Made by a program: the position numbers and the translations under genes | Source: Comamonadaceae bacterium | GTDB taxonomy: Bacteria; Pseudomonadota; Gammaproteobacteria; Burkholderiales; Burkholderiaceae_C | DNA: 64,000 bases | Reading direction: 5' to 3' | Assembly (NCBI GenBank): GCA_027486755.1 | Contig: JAIXOM010000045.1 | Coordinates: 248,001 to 312,000 of the forward strand | Part shown: positions 1-7,972 of the stretch, in pieces | Numbering within the stretch: position 1 is the first letter of the stretch | How the letters are laid out: each line of letters begins with the position of its first letter | Notes under the pieces: model-generated | What the model was told of the DNA's origin: nothing | What the model saw: only the letters and a program-made list of their open reading frames with translations | The model's database searches: none

Positions 1-660
1 CATTGGATGGGGGCGGGCCTGGACGTGCACCCTCAGTTTCGCAACTTGCATGCGGTCCCGCTCAAGCAGACCAAGACGGAGTTGGTGGATTTCGTCTCCG
101 GTGAATATGTCTTGCATCGCGACCGCTTGCTGTCCTTGCGCGATGGCATCCACACCGAGCCCGAGAATGAGCCGGAGATCAGAGCGCAGTTGCGCCAGGC
201 ATTGGGCGGTTTTCAGGCCAGGCTGAAGCGCGCCTTGGGCCAAGCCTCTTGGGTCGAAGCCGTGCCAGACGTCCCAGGGCTGGCCTTTGATGCCGCCGGT
301 CGATCCCTGCAACAAGGTCAGAAGCTGGCTCGCTTCCAGGGGATCTCGGTCAGCGATGTCCAAACCGAGTTGCGCGCCCAGGGTACATGGCGGATTCGCA
401 GCCGCTTCACCCATGCGGGCGACCTGCCCTCACCCGTGTTCGTGCCGCTGCTGGTCATGAGCAACTCACGAGGCCAGGAGGTGGCCGAGCGCTCAGGAAA
501 GGGTTTGAGTCTGAAACCCGGCGAAAGTGTCGAGGTGGAGCTGGACGTGACTTTGCCGAAGCCAGCGGACGGGGAAGTGTTTGTATCGATGGTGGTCTCG
601 CATCCAGATACCGGGAAATCCATAGGCAGAGGGCAATACCATGTGGCACTGCGTCCTTAA
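1..660 (+). CDS. C-terminal part of an uncharacterised protein (5' truncated by window)
   Basis: The reading frame is open from the first base, so the true start probably lies upstream of the window; an internal ATG at 7 is the first visible. About 217 residues can be read. The last 100 residues are rich in beta-strand-like alternating segments (LKPGESVEVELDVTL), suggesting a beta-sandwich domain that ends in VALRP. No catalytic motif is recognised. It overlaps the next gene by 20 bases and is the first visible member of the exopolysaccharide-type operon that runs to 4492. Its role is unknown; an extracytoplasmic accessory of the glycosyltransferase is inferred from context only. Confidence 0.6.
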   Translation, partial: HWMGAGLDVHPQFRNLHAVPLKQTKTELVDFVSGEYVLHRDRLLSLRDGIHTEPENEPEIRAQLRQALGGFQARLKRALGQASWVEAVPDVPGLAFDAAGRSLQQGQKLARFQGISVSDVQTELRAQGTWRIRSRFTHAGDLPSPVFVPLLVMSNSRGQEVAERSGKGLSLKPGESVEVELDVTLPKPADGEVFVSMVVSHPDTGKSIGRGQYHVALRP

Positions 661-1603
661 GTGGGCTCGTTGGGCCTTGATCGGGCTGTGCCTGCTTCCG
701 GCTTGGGCGGGTGCAAGGCAGGCCATTTGGGTCTGGGAGCAAGACACGCTCGATTGGCTTCAATCTCCCCCGCAAGCTGCCCAAGCTGCCCAATGGATGC
801 GTGGGCAAGGCATCGCTGTCGTGTACCTCTACGCCGGTGCCCATGTCGCTCACGACCCCTTGGTGGAGACGCCCCAGGCCTACTCCGAACTGCTCAGGAC
901 CTTGCATCGGGCTGGCTTGGAGGTGCACGCGCTCCTGGGTTCAGGCTATTTAAAGACAGAAACGTACGTACTGCCGGAAAACCGCGAGCGGGCCCGGCAC
1001 ATGGTGCAAAGGGTGTTGGATTACAACCAGCGATCTTTGCCGGGTCAGCGCTTTACGGGAATACACCTGGACATCGAACCCCATGTGCTCGACGACTGGT
1101 CGAGCCGGCGGGAAGAGTACATCCGCATGTGGTTGCAGGTTTCAGAGATGTGGATGGCGATGAAACGTCAGTCGGGGCAGCGCCTGATCGTTTCGCCCGC
1201 CATTGTGTTTTGGCTCGATGGCATCCCTGTCGAGCATGCCGGTGTGACCAAAGCAGCCAGTGAGCACATGCAAGATATTTATGACCATGTGGTGCTGATG
1301 GATTACCGCAACCGGGCCCTGGGGCCCGATGGCATCCTCAGCCATGGCGAACAGGAGATAGCCTATGGGCGTCGCATCGGCAAATCGGTGTGGCTGGGCC
1401 TGGAGTTTTCGCCCAACGAGATGGCCAAGCTGACCTTTGACGGGCAAACCATAGCCCATGCCCGCCGAGAGTTGCGACTGGTCAAGCAGGCCTTGGCGCG
1501 AGAGCCCGCATTTGGGGGCATTGTGATCCACCACTATGGCACCTACCTGCGCTGGCTGCGCGAGCACGGTGCAGAGCACTCCCCCATCGTTTTCCAGCCG
1601 TGA
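641..1603 (+). CDS. Secreted TIM-barrel / GH18-like hypothetical protein
   Basis: This 320-residue protein starts with a clear signal peptide (WALIGLCLLPAWAGA), so it is exported. The segment FTGIHLDIEPH around residue 145 resembles the strand-4 active-site motif of GH18-like and related putative glycoside hydrolase barrels, where a D-x-E pair is catalytic. Further barrel-like strands follow (LIVSPAIVFW, DHVVLMDYR, VWLGLEF, GGIVIHHYG). The ATG lies within the end of the preceding gene and the stop overlaps the following GTG (GTGA), so expression is coupled to the response regulator and synthase downstream. A glycan-trimming role on the operon's polysaccharide is inferred; substrate and activity are unknown. 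Confidence 0.6.
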   Translation: MWHCVLKWARWALIGLCLLPAWAGARQAIWVWEQDTLDWLQSPPQAAQAAQWMRGQGIAVVYLYAGAHVAHDPLVETPQAYSELLRTLHRAGLEVHALLGSGYLKTETYVLPENRERARHMVQRVLDYNQRSLPGQRFTGIHLDIEPHVLDDWSSRREEYIRMWLQVSEMWMAMKRQSGQRLIVSPAIVFWLDGIPVEHAGVTKAASEHMQDIYDHVVLMDYRNRALGPDGILSHGEQEIAYGRRIGKSVWLGLEFSPNEMAKLTFDGQTIAHARRELRLVKQALAREPAFGGIVIHHYGTYLRWLREHGAEHSPIVFQP

Positions 1604-2010
1604 TCCATTCCCAACTCGGCCTGAAGCACCGTTCGGTGCTCATCATCGAAGACGATGCCTTCATGGCTCGCTTGCTCGGCTTTGTCTTGCATCGACAAGG
1701 AGCGGCCATCGAATACGCCAAGGATGGTATTGAAGCCATGGAGCGAATAGAACAGCCCTGTGGTTTTGACGCGGTCCTCTTGGACTTGCTGTTGCCGTTT
1801 CATGGGGGCATGGAGGTGCTGGCGCGGATGCGCCAGACGCCGGGGTGGTGTGATGTGCCGGTGCTGATCGTTTCCGATCTGGACAAAGGCGAAGAGATCG
1901 CACGCGCGTTTCGCGCGGGTGCCGATGACTTCGTGACCAAGCCTTTCAATCCGGATGAATTGGTGGCGCGCCTGTCGCGACGCTTGCGACCTCAGCAGAG
2001 CCTTTTGTGA
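1600..2010 (+). CDS. Stand-alone response regulator receiver domain protein
   Basis: The 136 residues form a single CheY-like receiver: acidic pair EDD near residue 17, phospho-acceptor Asp in VLLDLLLPF around residue 62, Ser in LIVSD, and the Lys of TKPF near 110. There is no DNA-binding or enzymatic output domain, so it must act by protein contact. It starts with GTG inside a GTGA overlap with the preceding gene and ends in a second GTGA overlap with the HEAT-repeat gene. This tight coupling suggests the receiver controls the neighbouring membrane or synthase proteins directly. The cognate kinase is not in this operon; the hybrid kinase at 5411-6679 is only a nearby candidate. Confidence 0.85.
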   Translation: MIHSQLGLKHRSVLIIEDDAFMARLLGFVLHRQGAAIEYAKDGIEAMERIEQPCGFDAVLLDLLLPFHGGMEVLARMRQTPGWCDVPVLIVSDLDKGEEIARAFRAGADDFVTKPFNPDELVARLSRRLRPQQSLL

Positions 2011-3092
2011 GCGACAGCCACCTCTTAGACCCGGAATTTCTGCACCGCATGGCTTGGTGGTTGGCCATGGGCCTGATGGTGTGGATCGTCGGCATGTTGC
2101 TGACTTTGTGGCTGCTGCGGATGTATCGGCGCTGGCGAGAGCCAGCGCGAAAAGCGCTGACCGAGCGATTGACGCAAGCCCTGCTTCAAGTTGCTTTGGG
2201 CGACGAGCTGCCTTTGTCGTCTTTTGCGGTCAAGGGCGGCGAGCGCCGTCTGTTGCTCAGGCTTTGGTTACAGATGCAGATGGTCCTGCGGGGCCAGGCG
2301 AGCGACAGGCTGTGCGAACTGGGACGCCGGCTGGGTTTGCAGGATTGGGCCTGGGCTCAGGCCGATAGCCGGTATTACGCCCGTCGCATGGTGGCTCTGC
2401 TGAGCATGGGCTTTTTGCGTCAGACCGATCGCTTGGCGTGGTTGCAAAGCCGCTTGCATCAAGGGCATTCGCACACAGCCATTCACGCGGGCAGGGCCAT
2501 GCTCGAATTGGATGCCGATGCTCATGCTTGGGACGTGGCTCGGGCCCTGCTCGAAAAAACCGAGCTAGACCTGTCGCTGACGGCCGTGATGTTCAAGCCC
2601 TATCGCGCCCGCTTAATGCCGGCGATGCTGACTCTTTGGACCGCTTCGGCCGCCAGCCAGGCGGGCCCTGACGCGGCCTGGCGCGTTCGTTGGCTGCGCC
2701 TGGCCAGGGCTTTGCAGTTGCAACTGCCCAGTGCCTGGCTGGCTCCTATGTTGAATCACGATGTCGACCTGGAGGCTTTGATCGCTGCCATCCGCCTGTT
2801 TCAGGCCGAGCAGGGCGTGGCGCCTTTGTTGACCTTGGCCGACCATTCGGATTGGCGGGTGCGTGCCCAGGTTGCGCGGGCTTTGTCGTATTTGGGAGGG
2901 GTCGACAACGCGCCTTTGCTGGTACGTTTGACCACCGATCACGAATGGTGGGTGCGTTTCCGGTCGGCCCAGGCCCTGCTCTGTTTGCCCGGCGTGACAG
3001 CGACTCAAGCGCTGCAATGGGTCTCGCAGACCGACGATCGCTACGCCGAGCAGATGATGAAAGCGGTTTTTGCCTTGGAGGGCGTCTCGTGA
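2007..3092 (+). CDS. Membrane-anchored HEAT-repeat protein
   Basis: The 361-residue protein has one N-terminal membrane segment (residues about 13-34, WLAMGLMVWIVGMLLTLWLL) and a basic stretch behind it. The rest is alpha-helical. The C-terminal 100 residues carry at least two HEAT-like repeats (DHSDWRVRAQVARALSYLGG and DHEWWVRFRSAQALLCLPG, about 275-340). HEAT repeats are protein-binding scaffolds, so it could bridge the stand-alone receiver (upstream) and the glycosyltransferase (downstream). It starts with GTG in a GTGA overlap and ends in another GTGA overlap. The specific function is not known. Confidence 0.7.
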   Translation: MSDSHLLDPEFLHRMAWWLAMGLMVWIVGMLLTLWLLRMYRRWREPARKALTERLTQALLQVALGDELPLSSFAVKGGERRLLLRLWLQMQMVLRGQASDRLCELGRRLGLQDWAWAQADSRYYARRMVALLSMGFLRQTDRLAWLQSRLHQGHSHTAIHAGRAMLELDADAHAWDVARALLEKTELDLSLTAVMFKPYRARLMPAMLTLWTASAASQAGPDAAWRVRWLRLARALQLQLPSAWLAPMLNHDVDLEALIAAIRLFQAEQGVAPLLTLADHSDWRVRAQVARALSYLGGVDNAPLLVRLTTDHEWWVRFRSAQALLCLPGVTATQALQWVSQTDDRYAEQMMKAVFALEGVS

Positions 3093-4492
3093 TCGCAGAA
3101 TGGATCACGCTGGTGATGGTGGTGTATTTTCTGGCCTTGAACACCATCCATTTGTTGCTGACCCTGCTGGCGGCCCGGGCCTTGGTGTCCAACCAACACT
3201 TCCGCGAAATGGATCAGCTGCCGATGGCCTTTTCTCTGCTGTCGCCGCCCATCAGCGTTTTGGTGCCGGCCTTCAATGAAGCCAAGACCATCGTAGCCAC
3301 GGTTGAGTCATTGCTGCAGCTCAACCACCCCGAGTTCGAGGTGGTGGTCATCAACGACGGCTCCAAAGACGAGACCTTGCAAGTGCTGCAGCAGCACTTT
3401 GCCTTGCTGCCCTACCCCGAGGCTTATCGGATTCAACTGCCCACACAAGTCGTCAAGGCGATTTATTGTTCAAGCCTGTTCCCCAATCTGCGCGTCATCG
3501 ACAAGGACAACGGTGGCAAAGCCGACTCCCTGAATGCCGGTATCAATGCGGCCCGATTCCCGCTGTTTTGCGGTGTGGATGCGGACTCAATCTTGCAACG
3601 CGACAGCCTGCAAAAAGTGGTCAAGCCCTTTTTACACGACCCGACCATGGTGGCCACCGGAGGCACCATACGCGTTGCCAACGGCTGTCATGTGCGGGGC
3701 GGTGATGTGCGGCAGGTCGATCTGCCGCGCAACCCCTGGGCCTTGTTTCAGGTCATGGAGTACTTGCGGGCTTTCCTGTTGGGTCGCCTAGGTTGGTCAA
3801 GCCTCAATGCGATGCTGATCATCTCGGGCGCTTTTGGGGTGTTTCGCAAGCAGACCGTGATTGACGTCGGCGGCTACAAGACGCGCACCATAGGCGAGGA
3901 CATGGAACTGGTGGTGCGCATTCACCACCATATGCGCTCGACGGGGCAAGCTTATCGCATCGAATTCGTCCCTGACCCGGTGTGCTGGACCGAAGCGCCC
4001 GAGGACCGCCGGACTTTGCGCAATCAGCGCATCCGATGGCAACGCGGCTTATCTGAGAGCCTGAGCAGCCATTGGGGTCTGATGTTCTCCAGGCGGGGCG
4101 GTTGGGTGGGGTGGCTGGCCTTTCCGTACATGGTGCTGTTTGAATGGCTAGGGCCTTTGATCGAATTGGCCGGCTACATCTGGACCTTGTACGCCTGGTG
4201 GGCTGGCTTTTTGTCGGGATCTTCTTTGGTGCTTTTTGCCTGCGTGTCCTTGGGAATGGGCATCGCCTTGAGCGTGATGAGCGTGCTGCTGGAGCAAATA
4301 TCGTTTCAGATGTATCCGTATTTTCGTCAGACCCTCAAACTCACCGCGGTGGCTTTTCTGGAAAATTTGGGCTACCGGCAGTTGGCGGCCTGGTGGCGCC
4401 TGGTGGGCCTGTATCGCTGGGCGACCCAAAGCGAGGGGAGTTGGGGGGCCATGACGCGCAAAGGCCATAAGCCCTCGCCTGATAAAAAGTGA
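3089..4492 (+). CDS. Processive family 2 glycosyltransferase (membrane polysaccharide synthase)
   Basis: A 467-residue inner-membrane synthase of the BcsA/PgaC/HasA type. Motifs are complete: VVVINDG (Asp90), the D-x-D in GVDADS (164-166), GED (269-271, the TED-like base region) and the processivity motif QRIRW (313-317). One membrane segment precedes the catalytic domain (residues about 5-30) and several follow it (about 335-420). The GTG at 3089 is chosen because it forms a GTGA overlap with the preceding stop; the frame is open another 400 bases upstream, but that part lies inside the HEAT-repeat gene. It likely polymerises a beta-linked extracellular polysaccharide; the sugar cannot be predicted. 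Confidence 0.85.
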   Translation: MIAEWITLVMVVYFLALNTIHLLLTLLAARALVSNQHFREMDQLPMAFSLLSPPISVLVPAFNEAKTIVATVESLLQLNHPEFEVVVINDGSKDETLQVLQQHFALLPYPEAYRIQLPTQVVKAIYCSSLFPNLRVIDKDNGGKADSLNAGINAARFPLFCGVDADSILQRDSLQKVVKPFLHDPTMVATGGTIRVANGCHVRGGDVRQVDLPRNPWALFQVMEYLRAFLLGRLGWSSLNAMLIISGAFGVFRKQTVIDVGGYKTRTIGEDMELVVRIHHHMRSTGQAYRIEFVPDPVCWTEAPEDRRTLRNQRIRWQRGLSESLSSHWGLMFSRRGGWVGWLAFPYMVLFEWLGPLIELAGYIWTLYAWWAGFLSGSSLVLFACVSLGMGIALSVMSVLLEQISFQMYPYFRQTLKLTAVAFLENLGYRQLAAWWRLVGLYRWATQSEGSWGAMTRKGHKPSPDKK

Positions 4493-4536
4493 CTTTCCTT
4501 GCCGGCAATAGGAGCTGCGTACGGGTTTTTTGAAGT

Positions 4537-4565
4537 GCGGGCCTGGGCGCCACGCGGCGGCCCGC
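4537..4565. terminator. Hairpin between convergent genes
   Basis: A perfect 7-bp inverted repeat (GCGGGCC ... GGCCCGC) with a 15-base loop lies between the GT2 gene and the convergent dienelactone hydrolase stop at 4569. There is no adjacent T-run, so it is only a weak candidate bidirectional terminator. Confidence 0.3.
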
Positions 4566-4568
4566 TGC

Positions 4569-5354
4569 TCACACAACAAGGTGGCTGTCCAGAAACTGCG
4601 CGGTCCGCCTTTGGGCCAGCGCCGCGCTAGAGGCTTGAAATGACGCCCGCCCGGGGTGGTCAAAGCCGTAGGGGGCGTCGTAGTGCTGGACCTCTACCTG
4701 CGAGCCGCCCTCTGCGGCTTGAGCATGCCGGGCCGCAAAAGCCTTGATCGACGTGGCGTTCATCCATTGACCGTCGTTGCCAAAGTGGGTCAGCACCGGG
4801 CACAAGGCCTGCGAAGCCTGGTCGGGCAAATCGGTCATGCCCCCGCCGTAGTAGCACACCGCCGCACCTAAGCCATGGACGCTGCAGGCGGCGCGCCAGG
4901 CCAGCAGCCCGCCCCAGCAAAAACCCAGCAAACCCACGCCGGCTTGGCGCACCCACAGCTTGGCGTGGTCAATGGCCGCCTGAACGTCGAGCATGACCAG
5001 CGGTGAGTCCAGCGCTTGCAGGGGCTTGCAGATGCGGGGATAAGCTCTGTCGCCCGGATGGTCAAAGCGGTAGCCGTAGTCAATTCCGGTTTTGCCGCGG
5101 CTAAAAGTGGATGGGGCAATCACCCAAAAACCCAGGGCCGCATAGCTCTTGGCCACCGCCCGAATGTGCGCGTTGACACCCGGCAAACTGGTGCTGGCCG
5201 CGGTCGTTTTGACGCGTGACGAATCCCAGCCGTAACGCCTTTGGTCCATCTCCTGCAGCAGCACCAGTGCCGCACGCGGCTGGGTCGCTGGCTCGACCAT
5301 ATAGGCCCGGAATCGATGCCCATCGATGGACTGCAACTCAACGTATTTACCCAT
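4569..5354 (-). CDS. Dienelactone hydrolase family protein
   Basis: A 261-residue alpha/beta hydrolase with the family's Cys nucleophile in GFCWGG (around residue 145), an Asp in FGNDGQ and the His in FDHPGR near 235, so the Cys-Asp-His triad is complete. Length matches dienelactone hydrolases, which open lactones such as 4-carboxymethylenebut-2-en-4-olide in chlorocatechol or other ring-cleavage routes. There is no signal peptide, so it is cytoplasmic. It sits alone between the GT2 operon (convergent) and the hybrid kinase (same strand, 56 bases upstream). No aromatic-degradation genes adjoin it, so the substrate is unknown. Confidence 0.85.
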   Translation of the reverse strand: MGKYVELQSIDGHRFRAYMVEPATQPRAALVLLQEMDQRRYGWDSSRVKTTAASTSLPGVNAHIRAVAKSYAALGFWVIAPSTFSRGKTGIDYGYRFDHPGDRAYPRICKPLQALDSPLVMLDVQAAIDHAKLWVRQAGVGLLGFCWGGLLAWRAACSVHGLGAAVCYYGGGMTDLPDQASQALCPVLTHFGNDGQWMNATSIKAFAARHAQAAEGGSQVEVQHYDAPYGFDHPGRASFQASSAALAQRRTAQFLDSHLVV

Positions 5355-5410
5355 ACCCCAATTCCTTATTCAGTGATCTCTATTCCCATGCCAAGTTGCA
5401 TGAGCCGCGC

Positions 5411-6679
5411 TCAGCGGCTGGGCAGGCTCTGGCCCTGGCCTTGCGCAGGGCTGGCCCGGGCGGCCGCAGTGCCGTGCAGGTAGGCCAAAAGCGCGGTAAA
5501 GTTCACAGGCTTGGTGAAATGCTGGTCAAAGCCGGCCTCGGCGGCGCGCCGCTGATCGGTTTCGGTGCCGTAGCCGGTCAGCGCTACCAGCGTCGGCTGT
5601 TCCAGCGCCGGCAGGCTGCGCAGCTGGCGCGCCAGGGCATAGCCGTCCATGCCAGGCAGGCCAATGTCGATGATGCAGGCGTCAGGGGCGACCTCCCGGA
5701 TGCACGGCAGCAGGGCCTCGGCGGTGGGAAAAACAAGGGGCTGATGGCCCGACAGCTCCAGCAGCATCGCCAGCGGCTTGGCGGCGTCGGCGTTGTCGTC
5801 TACCAGCGCAATCGTCAGCGCCGGCGTGGGTGCCGCTGCTGCCAGCGCCTCTGCCCGGGCCGCGGCCTCGGCGACGCCTGCTTGCAGCAGCGGCAGCGTC
5901 ACGGTGAAAGTGGCACCACAGCCCAAGCCGTCGCTGTGCAAAGTGATGCTGCCGCCATGCGCTTGCACCAGATTTTTGACCAGTGACAAGCCCAGACCCA
6001 GCCCGCCCTTGGCGCGGTCGCTGCTGCGCTTGGCCTGGACAAAAAAATCAAATACATGCGCAGCCAGTTCCGGGGCGATGCCCACGCCGTTGTCCGCCAC
6101 CGCGACCTGGGCCTCGTGCGCGCTGGTACTCAAGCTCAGCTCGAGGGTGCCGCCAGCGGGCGTGTAGCGCGCCGCATTGACCAACAAATTCGTCACCACC
6201 TGTACCAGCCGGGTCAAATCGCCCAGCACCCAGACCGGAGCCTGCGGCTGCACCAGCACCAGGCGGTGCTGCTTGGCACTGACCAGCCCGTGGGCTTGCT
6301 CGCTGGCGCCCGCCAGCACCTCGAGCAAGTCGACCGGCTCTTGGTCGATTTGCATCTGCCCTTGTGAGACGCGGGACACATCCAGCAAGTCATTGACCAG
6401 ATGAACCATGTGCGAGACCTGTCGCTCGACGATTTTCGCGGCCCGCACCGACTGCTCTTGCGTGACCGCCGGATGTGCCAGCAACTGAGCCGCCGAACTG
6501 ATGCCGGCCAGAGGATTTCGCAGCTCGTGGCCGAGCATGGCCAGGAACATGTCTTTGCGCTGCTCAGCCCGGCGCAGATCGGCGGTCTGGGCTTCGGGGG
6601 ATGGCAAGGAGCTACAGGCCGACTGAACGGGTTGGCCACGGCGATCATTTTTGAATTGATCATTCCGATCAATTGACAT
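5411..6679 (-). CDS. Soluble hybrid sensor histidine kinase / response regulator
   Basis: The 422-residue protein has no membrane segment. In order: HisKA with phospho-acceptor His51 (LGHELRNPL), HATPase_c with an N-box (LLVNAARYTPAGG), G1 (VADNGVGIAPEL) and G2 (GLGLGLSLVKNLV), then a C-terminal receiver (residues about 295-410) with acidic LVDDN, phospho-Asp in IIDIGLPGMDGY and Lys in TKPV. No PAS or other sensor domain is visible, so the input must come from a partner protein. It is divergent from the binding-protein/GGDEF-EAL pair across a 111-base AT-rich gap and may be functionally linked to it, or to the orphan receiver at 1600-2010; this is inferred. Confidence 0.9.
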   Translation of the reverse strand: MSIDRNDQFKNDRRGQPVQSACSSLPSPEAQTADLRRAEQRKDMFLAMLGHELRNPLAGISSAAQLLAHPAVTQEQSVRAAKIVERQVSHMVHLVNDLLDVSRVSQGQMQIDQEPVDLLEVLAGASEQAHGLVSAKQHRLVLVQPQAPVWVLGDLTRLVQVVTNLLVNAARYTPAGGTLELSLSTSAHEAQVAVADNGVGIAPELAAHVFDFFVQAKRSSDRAKGGLGLGLSLVKNLVQAHGGSITLHSDGLGCGATFTVTLPLLQAGVAEAAARAEALAAAAPTPALTIALVDDNADAAKPLAMLLELSGHQPLVFPTAEALLPCIREVAPDACIIDIGLPGMDGYALARQLRSLPALEQPTLVALTGYGTETDQRRAAEAGFDQHFTKPVNFTALLAYLHGTAAARASPAQGQGQSLPSR

Positions 6680-6790
6680 AAATTTGTCCTTTCGGAAAGC
6701 ATCATGTTACATTCGAAAGACAACTCAAACATTTGTAAAAAAGGATACTGAAATTTTTTCTCCTGATGAGCTTGAGGAAAAATTTGTACT

Positions 6791-7972
6791 ATGAAATTCG
6801 CAATTCCCGCGCTTCTTCGCCTGCCGCTTCTGCTCCTTGTGCTGTGCGCAGGCTTGCCTCCAGCCCTGGCCGCCGTGCCGGTGTACATTGGCTTTGACGG
6901 CTCCTACGGCGTAAAAACCAGTACGGCTGACCAGTCCATCGAGTGGGGCGTGCGGGCCGCCATGGAGGAAATCAATGCCGCCGGCGGCGTGCTGGGCGGG
7001 CGGCCTTTGCGCTTGCTGACCAGGGACAACCAGGCCCTGCCCGCACGTGCGAAGGACAACGTGGTGGAACTGGCTGCGACGCCGGGCATCATTGGCGTGC
7101 TCGGCGGCAAGTACAGTCCGGCCGTGCTGGAGTCGTTTTCTCAGCCCGGGCTGAACGTGCCGCTGATCAGCGTCTGGGGTTCGGCCGACGGGATCACCGA
7201 CAACGCGCCGGCGGGCTCTTACATCTTCAGGCTCTCGCTCAAAGATAGTTGGGGCGTCAAAGCCATGCTGGACCGAGCAACGCGCCGTTACAAAGCTCAG
7301 CGCGTGTGCGCCGTCCTGCCCAACACCGCCTGGGGCCGCTCCAGCGAAGCCGTCTTAAAAGCGCCGCAGAAAAACGGCGTGACGGTCGTGTTCACGGCTT
7401 GGTACAACTTGGGCGAGAGCAGTTTTTCACCCATGCTGGCCAGTTGCCAGGCCAGCGGCGGCCAAGCCCTGATCCTGGTGGCCAACGAAAAAGAAGCTGC
7501 CGTCTTGTTTCGCGACATGGCGCAGCTGCCTGCGGCGCAGCGTTTGCCCCTGGTGTGCCACTGGGGCATGGCGGGCGGCGTGATGCACGAATTGGCAGCC
7601 GACGCGCTGGACAAGGTGGAGCACCAGGTCATTCAGACCTTCACCTTCATCGACAACAAACGCCCGGCCGCCCAGCGTCTGGGCCGCTGGATCATGAAGG
7701 CCGGCAACTTTAGCTCGGTGGCTCAGATACCCAGCCCAGTGGGCGCTGCGCATGCCTACGACATCACGCATTTGCTGGCCTTGGCGGTGAACAAGGCGGG
7801 CACCACCGAGGGCGCCAAGGTTCGCAGTGCACTGGAAAACCTGCCCGCCCACCAAGGCGCGGTACGCACTTATGCGCCGGCCTTCAGCGCTAAGAACCAT
7901 GAAGCGCTAGGCCCTGAGCAGGCTCTGTTTGTGAAGTTTGAGCGATCCGGCGTGCTAACACCGCAAAAATGA
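6791..7972 (+). CDS. Periplasmic ABC-type ligand-binding protein paired with a c-di-GMP enzyme
   Basis: A 393-residue type-1 periplasmic binding protein (Peripla_BP_6, branched-chain-amino-acid/amide type). It has a signal peptide ending ALAA near residue 27, then VYIGFDGSYGVKTSTADQ and the typical INAAGGVLGGRPLRLL segment. No ABC permease or ATPase genes are nearby. Instead the stop overlaps the start of the GGDEF-EAL gene (ATGA at 7969), so the two proteins are made together. The binding protein is therefore more likely a ligand-sensing partner of the membrane c-di-GMP protein than a transporter component. Confidence 0.85.
   Translation: MKFAIPALLRLPLLLLVLCAGLPPALAAVPVYIGFDGSYGVKTSTADQSIEWGVRAAMEEINAAGGVLGGRPLRLLTRDNQALPARAKDNVVELAATPGIIGVLGGKYSPAVLESFSQPGLNVPLISVWGSADGITDNAPAGSYIFRLSLKDSWGVKAMLDRATRRYKAQRVCAVLPNTAWGRSSEAVLKAPQKNGVTVVFTAWYNLGESSFSPMLASCQASGGQALILVANEKEAAVLFRDMAQLPAAQRLPLVCHWGMAGGVMHELAADALDKVEHQVIQTFTFIDNKRPAAQRLGRWIMKAGNFSSVAQIPSPVGAAHAYDITHLLALAVNKAGTTEGAKVRSALENLPAHQGAVRTYAPAFSAKNHEALGPEQALFVKFERSGVLTPQK

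Noticed and set aside
2690-3088. Possible 133-residue N-terminal extension of the GT2 synthase
   Set aside because: It lies wholly inside the HEAT-repeat gene; the GTG at 3089 forms a GTGA overlap like the other junctions of the operon.
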